Positions 52,089 to 61,079 of a stretch of DNA of 64,000 bases are shown here, in pieces. The first letter of the stretch is position 1. Each line of letters opens with the position of its first letter. Both the position numbers and the translations under genes were made by a program. Origin of the DNA: Affinirhizobium straminoryzae. Lineage in GTDB: Bacteria > Pseudomonadota > Alphaproteobacteria > Rhizobiales > Rhizobiaceae. The stretch spans positions 62,001 through 126,000 of the forward strand of contig NZ_VJMG01000011.1 in NCBI RefSeq assembly GCF_007004135.1, in the 5' to 3' direction. The notes under the pieces were generated by a model, which was not told the DNA's origin, searched no databases, and saw nothing but the letters and a program-made list of their open reading frames with translations.

Positions 52089-52898
52089 TCACGGATTGTC
52101 GCGCTTGAAGATCCAGTCGTGGTCCGGATGGTTCTGGAAGCGCCACTTGCGCATCGGGCCTGCCATGACGTTGAGATAATACATCTCGTAGCCGTAAGGC
52201 GCGCCGCAGGGGTGATGGCCCTTGGGCACCAGAACCACATCGCCATCCGAGACAGCCATGGTCTCATCGAGCGAGCCGTCCTCGGTGAACACGCGCTGGA
52301 AGCCAAAACCCTGCGCCGGGTTGAGGCGATGGTAATAGGTCTCTTCCAGATAGGTCATGTCCGGGAAATTGTCCTCGTCGTGCCGGTGCGGCGGGTAGGA
52401 CGACCAGTTGCCGGACGGCGTGAAGACTTCCGTGACGAGCAGGCTGTCGGCCACATCGCGATTTTCCATGGCGATCGGGAAGATGTAGCGCGTGTTGGCG
52501 TTCTTGCCGCGTTCCGTCAGCGCGATACCGGCCGGACCGATCACCTGTGCCTCGCGGCCGGGTTTGGCGGGGGCGGTGCAGATGGCAAGCGTGCAATCGG
52601 TCGTTGCCTCGGCCGACCAGTCGGCGCCGGCTGGAATATAGACGCAATGCGGCGGCTTCTTCTCGAAGACGTTCATGCGGTCGCCGAGTTCGCCGAACGC
52701 CTTGCCGGCGCCGGAAATGTTGGCCTTTCCTTCGACCAGCACGAGGATCACCTCGGTCTCGCCGGTCGCTTCGGCCGCCTTTTCACCGGGCTTCAGGTGG
52801 TAGAGGCCAAAGCCGACATAACCCCATTCGGCGCTTTGCGGGGTGATGTCGTGAACCTTGCCGGTCTTGCCCGCAGGCTTGCGCAACAGTTTGCTCAT
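52089..52898 (-). CDS. iolB: 5-deoxy-glucuronate isomerase IolB
   Basis: A 269-aa bicupin of myo-inositol catabolism; it isomerises 5-deoxy-glucuronate to 2-deoxy-5-keto-gluconate. It has WGYVGFGLYHLKPGE, SYPPHRHDEDNFPDMTYLEE with the metal-binding histidines and acids, and VLVPKGHHPCGAPYGYEMYYLNVMAGP. The ATG at 52898 overlaps the small membrane protein stop (ATGA). It is the last gene of the iolCDE-x-B operon. Confidence 0.95.
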   Translation of the reverse strand: MSKLLRKPAGKTGKVHDITPQSAEWGYVGFGLYHLKPGEKAAEATGETEVILVLVEGKANISGAGKAFGELGDRMNVFEKKPPHCVYIPAGADWSAEATTDCTLAICTAPAKPGREAQVIGPAGIALTERGKNANTRYIFPIAMENRDVADSLLVTEVFTPSGNWSSYPPHRHDEDNFPDMTYLEETYYHRLNPAQGFGFQRVFTEDGSLDETMAVSDGDVVLVPKGHHPCGAPYGYEMYYLNVMAGPMRKWRFQNHPDHDWIFKRDNP

Positions 52899-53140
52899 TC
52901 CTCGTCTCCTTCCCGCTGAGCGGCGGCGGCAGCCGCTTTCGCTTCGGCTTCCGCAATCGAACGGTCGTACATGATGAGAAGTTCGTAGGCTGCGTAAGCC
53001 GCAGCGCCGACGAACAGCAGAGCCCAGCCCCACGATCCGTTATAGACTTCCACAAGCCCCCAGAGGATGGGCAGGATCACGGTGAGGATCCGGCGCCATT
53101 TCGGCTTGAAGAACGGATGCGTGGGGTCAAGCAGCTTCAA
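52895..53140 (-). CDS. Small membrane protein inside the iol operon
   Basis: An 81-aa protein of unknown function. KWRRILTVILPILWGLVEVYNGSWGWALLFVGAAAYAAYELLIMYD forms two membrane segments, followed by a charged Ala/Glu-rich tail (EAEAKAAAAAAQREGDEE). It lies 22 nt after iolE and overlaps iolB by 4 nt, so it is translated with the inositol enzymes. It could be a transporter accessory or membrane anchor; the sequence gives no closer clue. Confidence 0.8.
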   Translation of the reverse strand: MKLLDPTHPFFKPKWRRILTVILPILWGLVEVYNGSWGWALLFVGAAAYAAYELLIMYDRSIAEAEAKAAAAAAQREGDEE

Positions 53141-53162
53141 CGGGTTTTCCTTCGAAACGGGT

Positions 53163-54056
53163 TCAGATCAGACCCGCATCCTTGGCGAAGCCCTTCAGCG
53201 ATTTCAAGCCGAGGCTCTGATATTGATAAGGATTGCGCACATCCGGGTCCTGCTCGGCCTCGATGACGATCCAGCCCTGATAGCCGTGTTCTGCGGCAAT
53301 CTTGAGAACCGGCGGGAAGTCGACGCCGCCTTCGATGTCACCCGGAACGGTAAACACGCCGCGACGCACACCTTCCAGGAAGGAGAGCCTTTCATTGCGA
53401 ACCTGCTCGGCAATCACCGGGCGCACGTTCTTGGCGTGGATATGGCCGACGCGATGCATGTATTTTTTCGCAACCGCTTCCGGGTTTCCGCCACCGAAAT
53501 AGCAATGGCCGGTGTCGAGCAGCAGCTTGGCGTGCGGGCCGGTGTGCTGCATCAGCAGATCGATTTCCTCTTCGCTCTCGACCACCGTGCCCATGTGGTG
53601 GTGGTAGACGAGCGAGATGCCCTGGGACGCGGAGAACTCTGCCAGCGCCTCAACACCTGCGCCGAACTTTTCCCAATCGGCTTCGGCAAGCTTCGGCCGG
53701 TCGGCAAGAGCCGTATCGTCGGCGCCGTGGATGGCGTTCGAGGTTTCGCAGACGATGATGACCTTGCAGCCCATGGCCTTCAGGACGTCGAGGAAGGGCT
53801 GCATGGCGGCCTTTTCCTCTTCGATGCTGTTGGTCAAGAGGTTCAGCGAGTGCCAGCCGGAAACGAATTTCAGGCCGCGCGGCTCCAGCACGGATTTCAG
53901 CCCCGCCGGATCGGTCGGCAGCTTGTGGCCCTTCTCGATGCCGTCGAAACCGATCTTGGCGGTTTCATCCAGGCACTGTTCGAGGCTGATATGCGCGCCA
54001 AGCGAGCGGTCGTCGTCATTGGACCATGCAATCGGGTTGGTACCGAAGAGGATCAT
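53163..54056 (-). CDS. iolE: Myo-inosose-2 dehydratase IolE
   Basis: A 297-aa xylose-isomerase-like TIM barrel. [14 protein letters not shown] at the N-terminus, [16 protein letters not shown] and [16 protein letters not shown] are IolE hallmarks, with metal-binding residues at the strand ends. It dehydrates 2-keto-myo-inositol to the trihydroxycyclohexanedione used by IolD. It starts 1 nt after the iolD stop. Confidence 0.95.
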   Translation of the reverse strand: MILFGTNPIAWSNDDDRSLGAHISLEQCLDETAKIGFDGIEKGHKLPTDPAGLKSVLEPRGLKFVSGWHSLNLLTNSIEEEKAAMQPFLDVLKAMGCKVIIVCETSNAIHGADDTALADRPKLAEADWEKFGAGVEALAEFSASQGISLVYHHHMGTVVESEEEIDLLMQHTGPHAKLLLDTGHCYFGGGNPEAVAKKYMHRVGHIHAKNVRPVIAEQVRNERLSFLEGVRRGVFTVPGDIEGGVDFPPVLKIAAEHGYQGWIVIEAEQDPDVRNPYQYQSLGLKSLKGFAKDAGLI

Positions 54057-54057
54057 A

Positions 54058-55881
54058 TTACTGTCTTTCCTTCAGGGCAGCTTCATAGGCGGCGCGCGCC
54101 TTGTTGACTTCTTCACGGGCCGAAACTTCCGGCACTGCCACATCCCACCAATGGCCCCCGGCACCTGGTGTCGGATAGGGGTCCGTATCGATGACGATGA
54201 CGGTCGGAACGGTCGCGGCGCGGGCGGCATCGAGCGCCGATTCAAGTTCCGCGATGGACGAGACTTTCGACGACTGCGCGCCCATGGCAGCGGCATGGGC
54301 GGCAAAATCGATGGCAATCGGATTTGCCTGATTGGTGTGGGCGTAGAGATTGTTGAACTCCGCGCCGCCGGTGCCCATCTGCAGCCGGTTGATGCAGCCG
54401 TAGCCCCGGTTGTCGGTGATGACGACGGTGATCTTCACGCCCATGGCTACGGCGGTGGCAAGCTCCGAATTCATCATCATGTAGGAGCCATCGCCCACCA
54501 TGACGATGACATCGCGCGCGGGCTCTGCCATCTTGATGCCAAGGCCGCCGGCAATCTCGTAGCCCATGCAGGAGAAGCCGTATTCCATGTGATAGGAAAG
54601 CGGCAGCTTGGCCTTCCACAATTGGTGCAACTCGCCCGGCATGGTGCCCGCCGCGCACATGACGACCGTGTTGTCGCGCGAGGCCCGCTGCACGGCGCCG
54701 ATCACCTGCATGTCGGTCGGCAGCGTGTTGGCGTCTCTCGGCGCGGCGGTGACCGCATCGGCCTTCTCAAACCAGCTGGCCTTGAGGTTGGCATCCGGTG
54801 CCGCAAAGCGATGATCGCCCAGCGCTGCCGAAATCTTTTCCAGACCGACCTTGGCGTCGGCGACGAGCGGGATCGCATCATGCTTGGCGCTGTCATAGGG
54901 CTGCACGTTGAGAGCCAGGATCTTGCGGCTCGGGTTCTTGAACAGCGCCCAGGAACCGGTGGTGAAATCCTGGAAGCGGGTGCCGACGCCGATGATCAGA
55001 TCGGCCCGCTCGGACACCACATTGGCGCTTTCGCAGCCCGTAACGCCGACCGGGCCAAAATTATAGGCGTGGTCCCAGGCGAGCGCCGACTTGCCGGCCT
55101 GCGTTTCGACAACCGGGATCTGATGCTTTTCCACGAAAGCCTTCAGGGTTTCCGTAGCACCGGAGAAGTGTACGCCACCGCCGGCCACGATGACCGGGTT
55201 CTTCGCGGCCCGGATGGCGGCAATCGACGTTTCCAGTTCCACGACATCCGGTTCGGGACGACGGAAGCGCCAGGTCTTCTTCGCAAAGAAGCTTTCGGGA
55301 TAATCATAGGCCTCGGCCTGCACATCCTGGCAGAAGGCGAGCGTCACGGGGCCGCAATCGGCCGGGTCCGTCAGGGTGCGAAACGCGCGCGGCAGCGCTG
55401 TCAGAAGCTGTTCGGGACGTTCGATGCGGTCGAAATAGCGGCTGACCGGCTTGAAGCAGTCATTGGCGGAAATCGTGCCATCCTCGAAATCCTCGATCTG
55501 CTGGAGAACCGGATCGGGGCCGCGATTGGCAAACACATCGCCCGGAATAAAGAGAACCGGCAGGCGATTGACATGGGCGAGAGCCGCTGCCGTCACCATG
55601 TTGAGCGCACCGGGGCCGATGGAGGAGGTCACAGCCATGGCCCGGCGGCGGCCAAGCTGCTTGGCGTAGGCAATCGCCGCATGCGCCATCGACTGCTCGT
55701 TCTGGCCGCGATAGGTCGGCAGTTCCTCGCGGATTCCATAGAGCGCTTCACCGATGCCGGCGACATTGCCATGGCCGAAGATGGCCCAGACACCCGCGAT
55801 ATAGGGAACGCCATCCTCGTTCAGCTGGTTGGCGAGATAGCGCACCAGTGCCTGCGCTGCCGTCAAACGGATCGTCGTCAT
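54058..55881 (-). CDS. iolD: 3D-(3,5/4)-trihydroxycyclohexane-1,2-dione hydrolase IolD
   Basis: A 607-aa thiamine-diphosphate enzyme that opens the ring to 5-deoxy-glucuronate. [13 protein letters not shown] has the glutamate that activates ThDP, and [15 protein letters not shown] through the following NRGYG is the ThDP/Mg-binding motif. The ATG at 55881 has GGGAGG just upstream and overlaps iolC (ATGA). The longer open frame lies in iolC and was rejected. Confidence 0.95.
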   Translation of the reverse strand: MTTIRLTAAQALVRYLANQLNEDGVPYIAGVWAIFGHGNVAGIGEALYGIREELPTYRGQNEQSMAHAAIAYAKQLGRRRAMAVTSSIGPGALNMVTAAALAHVNRLPVLFIPGDVFANRGPDPVLQQIEDFEDGTISANDCFKPVSRYFDRIERPEQLLTALPRAFRTLTDPADCGPVTLAFCQDVQAEAYDYPESFFAKKTWRFRRPEPDVVELETSIAAIRAAKNPVIVAGGGVHFSGATETLKAFVEKHQIPVVETQAGKSALAWDHAYNFGPVGVTGCESANVVSERADLIIGVGTRFQDFTTGSWALFKNPSRKILALNVQPYDSAKHDAIPLVADAKVGLEKISAALGDHRFAAPDANLKASWFEKADAVTAAPRDANTLPTDMQVIGAVQRASRDNTVVMCAAGTMPGELHQLWKAKLPLSYHMEYGFSCMGYEIAGGLGIKMAEPARDVIVMVGDGSYMMMNSELATAVAMGVKITVVITDNRGYGCINRLQMGTGGAEFNNLYAHTNQANPIAIDFAAHAAAMGAQSSKVSSIAELESALDAARAATVPTVIVIDTDPYPTPGAGGHWWDVAVPEVSAREEVNKARAAYEAALKERQ

Positions 55882-57797
55882 GCCTTTCCTCCCTTGGCCT
55901 TGGCGCGCGCTCCATCCCAGATTGCGCACAGGCTCTTGTATCTCGCCACCATATCCTCCACGGCGGCCTCATCCGTGATCTGGCCCGCCAGCCACTTGCG
56001 GGCGGCATCACCGAAGATCGTGCGGCCCACGGCAAAGCCCTTGACCAGATCGAAGCCCGCAGCCAGCGCAAAGCTTTCCTCAAGCTCCGCCTGCGGTGCA
56101 TCGAGACCCAATACCACGATACCCCGCGTGCGTGTATCGTGACGTTCTACCGCAGCACAGGCATTGGCCCAGGCGGTTTGAGACTTCATCGGCTCCAGCT
56201 TCCACCAGTCGGGATAGACGCCGATCTCGTAGAAGCGGTCGATGATCTTTGCCGTTGTCTCGTCATCGACAGAACCGACCTTTGACGGGATGACTTCGAG
56301 CAGAAATTCCAGACGGTTACGCCGCGCCGCCTCGAACAGGCGCTTGACGGTTTCTTCCTGGCGTTCCTTCATCTCGGCGGTGTCGTCGGGATGATAGAAG
56401 CAAAGCACTTTCACCACATGTTCAGCGGCCCATTCGCCCAGGCCACCGCAATCGAGCCCCAGCTCCGGCTCCAGCGTCAGCGGCCGAGAACCCGGCCATT
56501 CGGCGGGGCGACCGATCCACAGCCCCGTTCCGGCTGCGGCATAGAGCGCTTCCTTCCCGAGGCGGCTATCGCAGAGAATGCCATAACCGCCCTGCCCGCC
56601 CGCGACCGTCGTCGCAGCCTGGAGGCAGAGCTTCTTGAAGGCGCCGATTCGATCCGTTGGAACGCCGGCTTCTTCGGCCATGGCTTCCAGCTGAATACGG
56701 TGATCGAAGGCGAAGACGCGCATGGTCGACCAGTCGCCCTTGCGGTTTGTGGACCAGTGAACCTGCTCAAGTGCTGCATCCTTGCGCAGCGCCTTGTTCT
56801 TGATGCCGGTCCTGAAGAAATACTGCAGCTCTTCCCAGCTCGGATAGGCCGGCGTGCAGCCGTGGCGTGAAACGGCGAAGGCGCCGCAGGCATTGGCATA
56901 TTTGAGCGCCGTCGGCCAATCCTCACCCGTCAGCCAGCCTTTCAGCAGGCCGGCCATGAAGCCATCGCCCGCGCCCAGCACGTTGAAGACTTCGATCGGG
57001 AAGCCGGGGCCGGTCTGGCCCTTGTCGAGACTGTCGGGGATCTCGCCTTCGAAGACGGCCGCTCCCATCGGTCCGCGCTTGCAGACGAGTGCGGCCTTGG
57101 ACACCTTGCGCACGGCACGCAGCGCCTCCAGCGTATCGGTCGAGCCACCGGCGATATGGAATTCTTCTTCGGTGCCGACAATCAGGTCGAACAGGTGCAG
57201 CGTGCTCTGCAGCTTCGCCGTGACCTTGGCCGATTCCACGAAGCGGCTTTCGCCATCGCCATGACCAGCCACACCCCAGAGATTGGGGCGATAATCGATG
57301 TCGAGCGCGGTTTTCGCGCCGTTGCCACGCGCCAGTTTCAGCGCCTTCATCACCGCGGCTTCCGTTCGCGTATGCGATAGGTGCGTGCCCGTGACCGTGA
57401 CGCAGCGCGATTCGGCGATGAAAACCGGATCGATGTCGTCTTCGCAGAGCGCCATGTCGGCGCAGTTTTCGCGGTAGAAGATCAGCGGGAACTGGTTCTC
57501 GTCACGGATGCCGAGCAGAACCAGCGCCGTCAGCCGCTCCGGGTCGGTCACCACACCGCGCACATCAACACCTTCGCGCACCAGCTGTTCGCGGATGAAG
57601 CGGCCCATATGCTCGTCGCCGACACGCGTGATGACCGCGCTTTTGAGGCCGAGGCGGGCAGCGCCGGCGGCAATGTTGGTCGGCGAGCCGCCGATATATT
57701 TGTTGAAGGAACTCATGTCCTCCAGCCGGCCACCCACCTGGGCGCCATAGAGGTCAACGGACGAGCGTCCGATCGTGATCACGTCGAGTGGCTTCAA
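55878..57797 (-). CDS. iolC: Bifunctional 5-dehydro-2-deoxygluconokinase / DUF2090 aldolase-like protein IolC
   Basis: A 639-aa fusion. Residues 1-320 are a PfkB kinase (TIGRSSVDLYG, DIDYRPNLWG, catalytic Asp in GAGDGFMAGLLKG). Residues 330-639 are a DUF2090 domain (FAFDHRIQLEAMAEEAG, ILCDSRLG, GIVVLGLDAP), which in proteobacteria is thought to supply the IolJ-type aldolase step. This explains why no separate iolJ is seen. It is the first gene of the iol operon. A promoter with an operator-like repeat lies at 57875-57905. Confidence 0.95.
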   Translation of the reverse strand: MKPLDVITIGRSSVDLYGAQVGGRLEDMSSFNKYIGGSPTNIAAGAARLGLKSAVITRVGDEHMGRFIREQLVREGVDVRGVVTDPERLTALVLLGIRDENQFPLIFYRENCADMALCEDDIDPVFIAESRCVTVTGTHLSHTRTEAAVMKALKLARGNGAKTALDIDYRPNLWGVAGHGDGESRFVESAKVTAKLQSTLHLFDLIVGTEEEFHIAGGSTDTLEALRAVRKVSKAALVCKRGPMGAAVFEGEIPDSLDKGQTGPGFPIEVFNVLGAGDGFMAGLLKGWLTGEDWPTALKYANACGAFAVSRHGCTPAYPSWEELQYFFRTGIKNKALRKDAALEQVHWSTNRKGDWSTMRVFAFDHRIQLEAMAEEAGVPTDRIGAFKKLCLQAATTVAGGQGGYGILCDSRLGKEALYAAAGTGLWIGRPAEWPGSRPLTLEPELGLDCGGLGEWAAEHVVKVLCFYHPDDTAEMKERQEETVKRLFEAARRNRLEFLLEVIPSKVGSVDDETTAKIIDRFYEIGVYPDWWKLEPMKSQTAWANACAAVERHDTRTRGIVVLGLDAPQAELEESFALAAGFDLVKGFAVGRTIFGDAARKWLAGQITDEAAVEDMVARYKSLCAIWDGARAKAKGGKA

Positions 57798-57874
57798 GAG
57801 GCCCTCCCTTGGCCGAAGATGGCAGATGGCGCTTGACGCGCAGGTCCGGCGTCTCCCACGCCGATTTCATTTTT

Positions 57875-57905
57875 GGACTATAAATTCTATTTTTGACGCT
57901 TTCAA
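57875..57905 (-). promoter_or_regulatory. iolC promoter with IolR-type operator
   Basis: Read on the minus strand, TTGAAA (57900-57905) and TATAGT (57877-57882) are 17 nt apart, a good sigma-70 promoter. The -10 is overlapped by GGAC-TATAAA-TTCT (57875-57888, plus strand), a near match to the GGAA-N6-TTCC site reported for rhizobial IolR. It lies in the 117-nt gap between iolR and iolC. Confidence 0.65.
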
Positions 57906-57914
57906 CACGAATAT

Positions 57915-58730
57915 TCAAACTTTCCGTCGTGCACCGACCGCAGCAGATAAAGCAATGGCGGTACACAGCGTAGCGGACAGGGAGCGGAATGCGCCGAAGT
58001 CCACCTCGGACACCGTAAGAATGGTTGCGCCCATCTTGCGAAGTGGATTGACCGCCGTATCCGTCAGCGCCACGACGGCCACGCCGCGGCCGCGAACGGC
58101 CTCGACAAGATCAAGTGTTTCCGCCGAATAGGGTGAGAAGGTAATGGCGAGCAGCGCATCGCCGGGCCGAATGGCGGCGGAGCTATCCAGCCGCCCTGCG
58201 ACACTGTGCAGCATGGCTGGCACCTGCATCTTTTCCAGCGCATAGGCGATGTAACTCGCCACAGGAAAGGAGCGGCGAAGGCCTATGATATGAACAAGGT
58301 TCGCTGACGCCAGCAGATCGACAGCCTCCTCAAGGGATTGAGGATCCACGGATTTCAGGAGATTTTCCAGCGAGGCGCGTCCCGCCTCCACAAATTCCGC
58401 CAGAAGGCGCGGGCCGCTATGCTCCCCCATCTCGCGCAGGTGATCGAGCCTTGTGGAATAATCGGGCCAGCCGCCTACATAGTTATCACGAAACAGGCGC
58501 TGCATTTCAGAATAGCCGGAAAAGCCCATAATCTGGCAGAAGCGCATGAAGGCGGAAGGTTGCACCCCTGCAGCCTCTGCCATTTCAGCGACCGTGGAGA
58601 CGGCGATGCGGTCCGTGTTCGCCGCCACATAATCCGCGCACTGCTTCAGCCGCTTCGGCAAGGATGCCGCCACTTCCAGCAGCTTCTCCTCGAATTCCCG
58701 GACCGTCGCAGGCGCTGCTGCATCCGTCAT
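57915..58730 (-). CDS. iolR: RpiR-family repressor of inositol genes (IolR)
   Basis: A 271-aa MurR/RpiR regulator. The HTH includes STVAEMAEAAGVQPSAFMRFCQIMGF, and the SIS domain includes HIIGLRRSFPVASYIAYALEK and LLAITFSPYSAET. In Sinorhizobium meliloti IolR of this family represses iol genes and responds to an inositol intermediate. Here it lies between iolC and divergent idhA, with matching operator-like sites on both sides, so the same control is very likely. Confidence 0.92.
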   Translation of the reverse strand: MTDAAAPATVREFEEKLLEVAASLPKRLKQCADYVAANTDRIAVSTVAEMAEAAGVQPSAFMRFCQIMGFSGYSEMQRLFRDNYVGGWPDYSTRLDHLREMGEHSGPRLLAEFVEAGRASLENLLKSVDPQSLEEAVDLLASANLVHIIGLRRSFPVASYIAYALEKMQVPAMLHSVAGRLDSSAAIRPGDALLAITFSPYSAETLDLVEAVRGRGVAVVALTDTAVNPLRKMGATILTVSEVDFGAFRSLSATLCTAIALSAAVGARRKV

Positions 58731-58751
58731 GCAATCGTCCTTTTTCTGCGC

Positions 58752-58822
58752 TTGACATGAATATGGCTACACACTAGCAAAATGGAATAGATATTCCAAA
58801 TGCAGTTTGGAACAAATATTCT
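58752..58822 (+). promoter_or_regulatory. idhA promoter with two IolR-type operators
   Basis: TTGACA at 58752-58757 and a weak TAGCAA 17 nt later form a promoter. TGGAATA-GA-TATTCCA (58783-58798), a perfect palindrome containing GGAA-TAGATA-TTCC, covers the expected transcription start. A second copy, GGAA-CAAATA-TTCT (58809-58822), lies 11 nt further on. Both match the IolR GGAA-N6-TTCC pattern. Confidence 0.75.
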
Positions 58823-58859
58823 GAAATCATCCAGATGACCCCATAGTGGAGGAGAACCC

Positions 58860-59852
58860 ATGGTAACGAGATTGGCCCTGTTGGGCGCCGGACGTATCGG
58901 CAAGGTGCATGCGAAGGCGATTGCATCCGACCCGCGTGCAAAGCTGGTGGCCGTGGTGGATGCCATGGAAGCCGCGGCAAAGGCGATCGCCGACGAAGCG
59001 GGCTGCGAGGTCAGCACCATCGACGCCGTTCTGGCCAACAAGGATGTGGACGCCGTCATCATCTGCACGCCGACCAATACGCACGCAGACCTCATCGAAA
59101 AATTCGCCCGCGCCGGCAAGGCGATCTTCTGCGAAAAGCCGATCGATCTCGATGTGGCCCGCGCACAGGCCTGCATCGACGTGGTGAAGGAAACCGGCGC
59201 CAAGGTCATGCTCGGCTTCAACCGCCGCTTCGATCCGCACTTCCAGGCCGTTCGCAAGGAAATCGACAAGGGCAGCATCGGCAAGGTGGAAATGGTGACG
59301 ATCACCAGCCGTGATCCGGGCGCCCCGCCCGTCGAATACATCAAGGTGTCCGGCGGCATCTTCCGCGACATGACCATCCACGATCTCGACATGGCGCGCT
59401 TCCTGCTCGGCGAAGAGATCGTTTCGGTTTTCGCAACCGGTGCGGTTCTGGTCGATCCGAAGATTGGCGAAGCCGGCGATTACGACTCGGCCAGCCTCAT
59501 CCTCACCACAGCCAGCGGCCGTCAGGCTGTCATCTCCAATTCGCGCCGCGCCACCTATGGCTATGACCAGCGCATCGAAGTGCATGGTTCGCTGGGGTCC
59601 GTTGCTGCAGAAAACCAGCGCCCGGTGTCGATCGAAGTCGCCAACAAGGACGGCTATACCCGCCCGCCGCTGCACGATTTCTTCATGACGCGCTATACGG
59701 AAGCCTATGCCGCTGAAATCAAGGCCTTCATCGATACGGTCGAGAAGGGAGCTGCTGCCTCGCCGTCGGCTGAGGATGGTCTGATCGCGCTGAAGCTTGC
59801 TGATGCTGCGCTCAAGTCTGCCAAGACAGGTGCTGCCGTTTCGCTCGGCTGA
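58860..59852 (+). CDS. idhA: Inositol 2-dehydrogenase
   Basis: A 330-aa Gfo/Idh/MocA-family NAD enzyme oxidising myo-inositol to 2-keto-myo-inositol, the first step before IolE. It has LALLGAGRIGKVHAKAI (NAD-binding), the catalytic lysine in CEKPIDLD, and the DMTIHDLDMARFLLGE region with the catalytic Asp/His. GGAGG lies 6 nt before the ATG. It is divergent from iolR, has its own operators, and is followed by a strong terminator. Confidence 0.95.
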   Translation: MVTRLALLGAGRIGKVHAKAIASDPRAKLVAVVDAMEAAAKAIADEAGCEVSTIDAVLANKDVDAVIICTPTNTHADLIEKFARAGKAIFCEKPIDLDVARAQACIDVVKETGAKVMLGFNRRFDPHFQAVRKEIDKGSIGKVEMVTITSRDPGAPPVEYIKVSGGIFRDMTIHDLDMARFLLGEEIVSVFATGAVLVDPKIGEAGDYDSASLILTTASGRQAVISNSRRATYGYDQRIEVHGSLGSVAAENQRPVSIEVANKDGYTRPPLHDFFMTRYTEAYAAEIKAFIDTVEKGAAASPSAEDGLIALKLADAALKSAKTGAAVSLG

Positions 59853-59875
59853 GGGCGATTACCCGGCATTCTATC

Positions 59876-59911
59876 AAAAAGGCGGCGGAACCTCGGGTTC
59901 CGCCGCCTTTT
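59876..59911. terminator. Strong bidirectional terminator after idhA
   Basis: GGCGGCGGAACC-TCG-GGTTCCGCCGCC is a perfect 12-bp stem with a 3-nt loop, flanked by A5 and T4, so it can work on both strands. It ends idhA and can also stop the converging GH105 operon. Confidence 0.93.
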
Positions 59912-59967
59912 GTTGTGCTGACAGGGCCGCACCGCACCTGTCCCCTGCCCGGTGCGGCCCGCCCGCA

Positions 59968-61047
59968 TCAACCTTCCTTTTCTGCCATCACGCGCACGAG
60001 GAGCAGCATGACAAGCGCCTGGCCATAGGGTGCAGGCACGTTCGGGATCTGGCGATAGAAGTCGAGCGTATGGCCCATGGGCGTGCCATCGGACACTTCC
60101 AGCACGATGCCGGTGTCGTCGATCCGCTGCATCACGGCATCCAGCGCCTTGCGGGCGACAGGCTTCAGGGCCGGGTCCAGCAGGCCGAGATCGATGCCGC
60201 GCAGGATGCCGTAGGCGATTCCGGCGGTCGCAGAGGTTTCCTCCGGCGAGACGGGATCGCAGACCAGCGTGTTGAACATGCCATTGGGGCGCTGGTGTTC
60301 GGCAAGTGTGCGCACCTGCGCCTGCAGAACATGGGTCAGATGACGCTTCAGGTGCTCCGGCACATGGGCCACGAGGCTGAACAGTTCGGGGATCGCAACC
60401 GTGATCCAGGAATTGCCGCGCGCCCAGAAGGCCTTGGCGAAGTTGTGGCGACCGTTGAAGGTCCAGCCGTGATACCAGAGGCCGGTAACGGGATCGGCGA
60501 GAAAGCGCTCGTGGACGAGGAACTGGTAGAAAGCTTCCTCGATCCAGTCCTGTCGGCCGAAGCGCTGGCCGGCGCGGGCAAGGAACAGGCACGTCATGAA
60601 CAGCGTGTCGTCCCACAGCTCGCCGTCGTTCATGCGTTCCTTGACCACATGCTGGAAGCCGGCGTCCTCGGTGCGGGCCAGCTTGGTCATCAGCCAGTCG
60701 GCCCAGTCCTGCACCAGCGCTTCCCAGTCCGGGCGCTTGATATGGTCGATCAGCACGGCCAGCGCCAGCATGGGAGAGGAGGAGTTCACCTGGCGCGGCG
60801 GCAGGCCGCGGCCGATCTGCCAGTCATACCAGCGGCCGATCGCTTCCATCAGCGAACGATCGCCAATGGCTTCCGCGTGGCGGATGAGGCCGTAGATGCC
60901 GACGCCGACTTCCCAGTCCCATTCGTCGAACTGCAGTTCATAACCGCCATCGGGTGCGGCCACGGTTTCATTGATGCCCTTCAGGCGGGCAAGACCGACG
61001 GCGACACGGGAAAGCGTCTCGGAGAGAATTTCGGGCTGCATCAGCAT
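59968..61047 (-). CDS. GH105/GH88-family unsaturated uronyl hydrolase
   Basis: A 359-aa (alpha/alpha)6-barrel hydrolase. NDGELWDDTLFMTCLFLARAG carries the catalytic Asp in the place of YteR Asp143, and KAFWARGNSWITVAIPEL is the conserved FWARGN motif. The family removes the unsaturated uronic acid left at the end of oligosaccharides by polysaccharide lyases, classically from rhamnogalacturonan. No signal peptide is seen, so it acts in the cytoplasm. It lies 32 nt downstream of a large unknown gene in the same operon. Confidence 0.9.
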   Translation of the reverse strand: MLMQPEILSETLSRVAVGLARLKGINETVAAPDGGYELQFDEWDWEVGVGIYGLIRHAEAIGDRSLMEAIGRWYDWQIGRGLPPRQVNSSSPMLALAVLIDHIKRPDWEALVQDWADWLMTKLARTEDAGFQHVVKERMNDGELWDDTLFMTCLFLARAGQRFGRQDWIEEAFYQFLVHERFLADPVTGLWYHGWTFNGRHNFAKAFWARGNSWITVAIPELFSLVAHVPEHLKRHLTHVLQAQVRTLAEHQRPNGMFNTLVCDPVSPEETSATAGIAYGILRGIDLGLLDPALKPVARKALDAVMQRIDDTGIVLEVSDGTPMGHTLDFYRQIPNVPAPYGQALVMLLLVRVMAEKEG

Positions 61048-61079
61048 CGGGAGTCCTGTCTGTCAATTCGGATCTGCAA

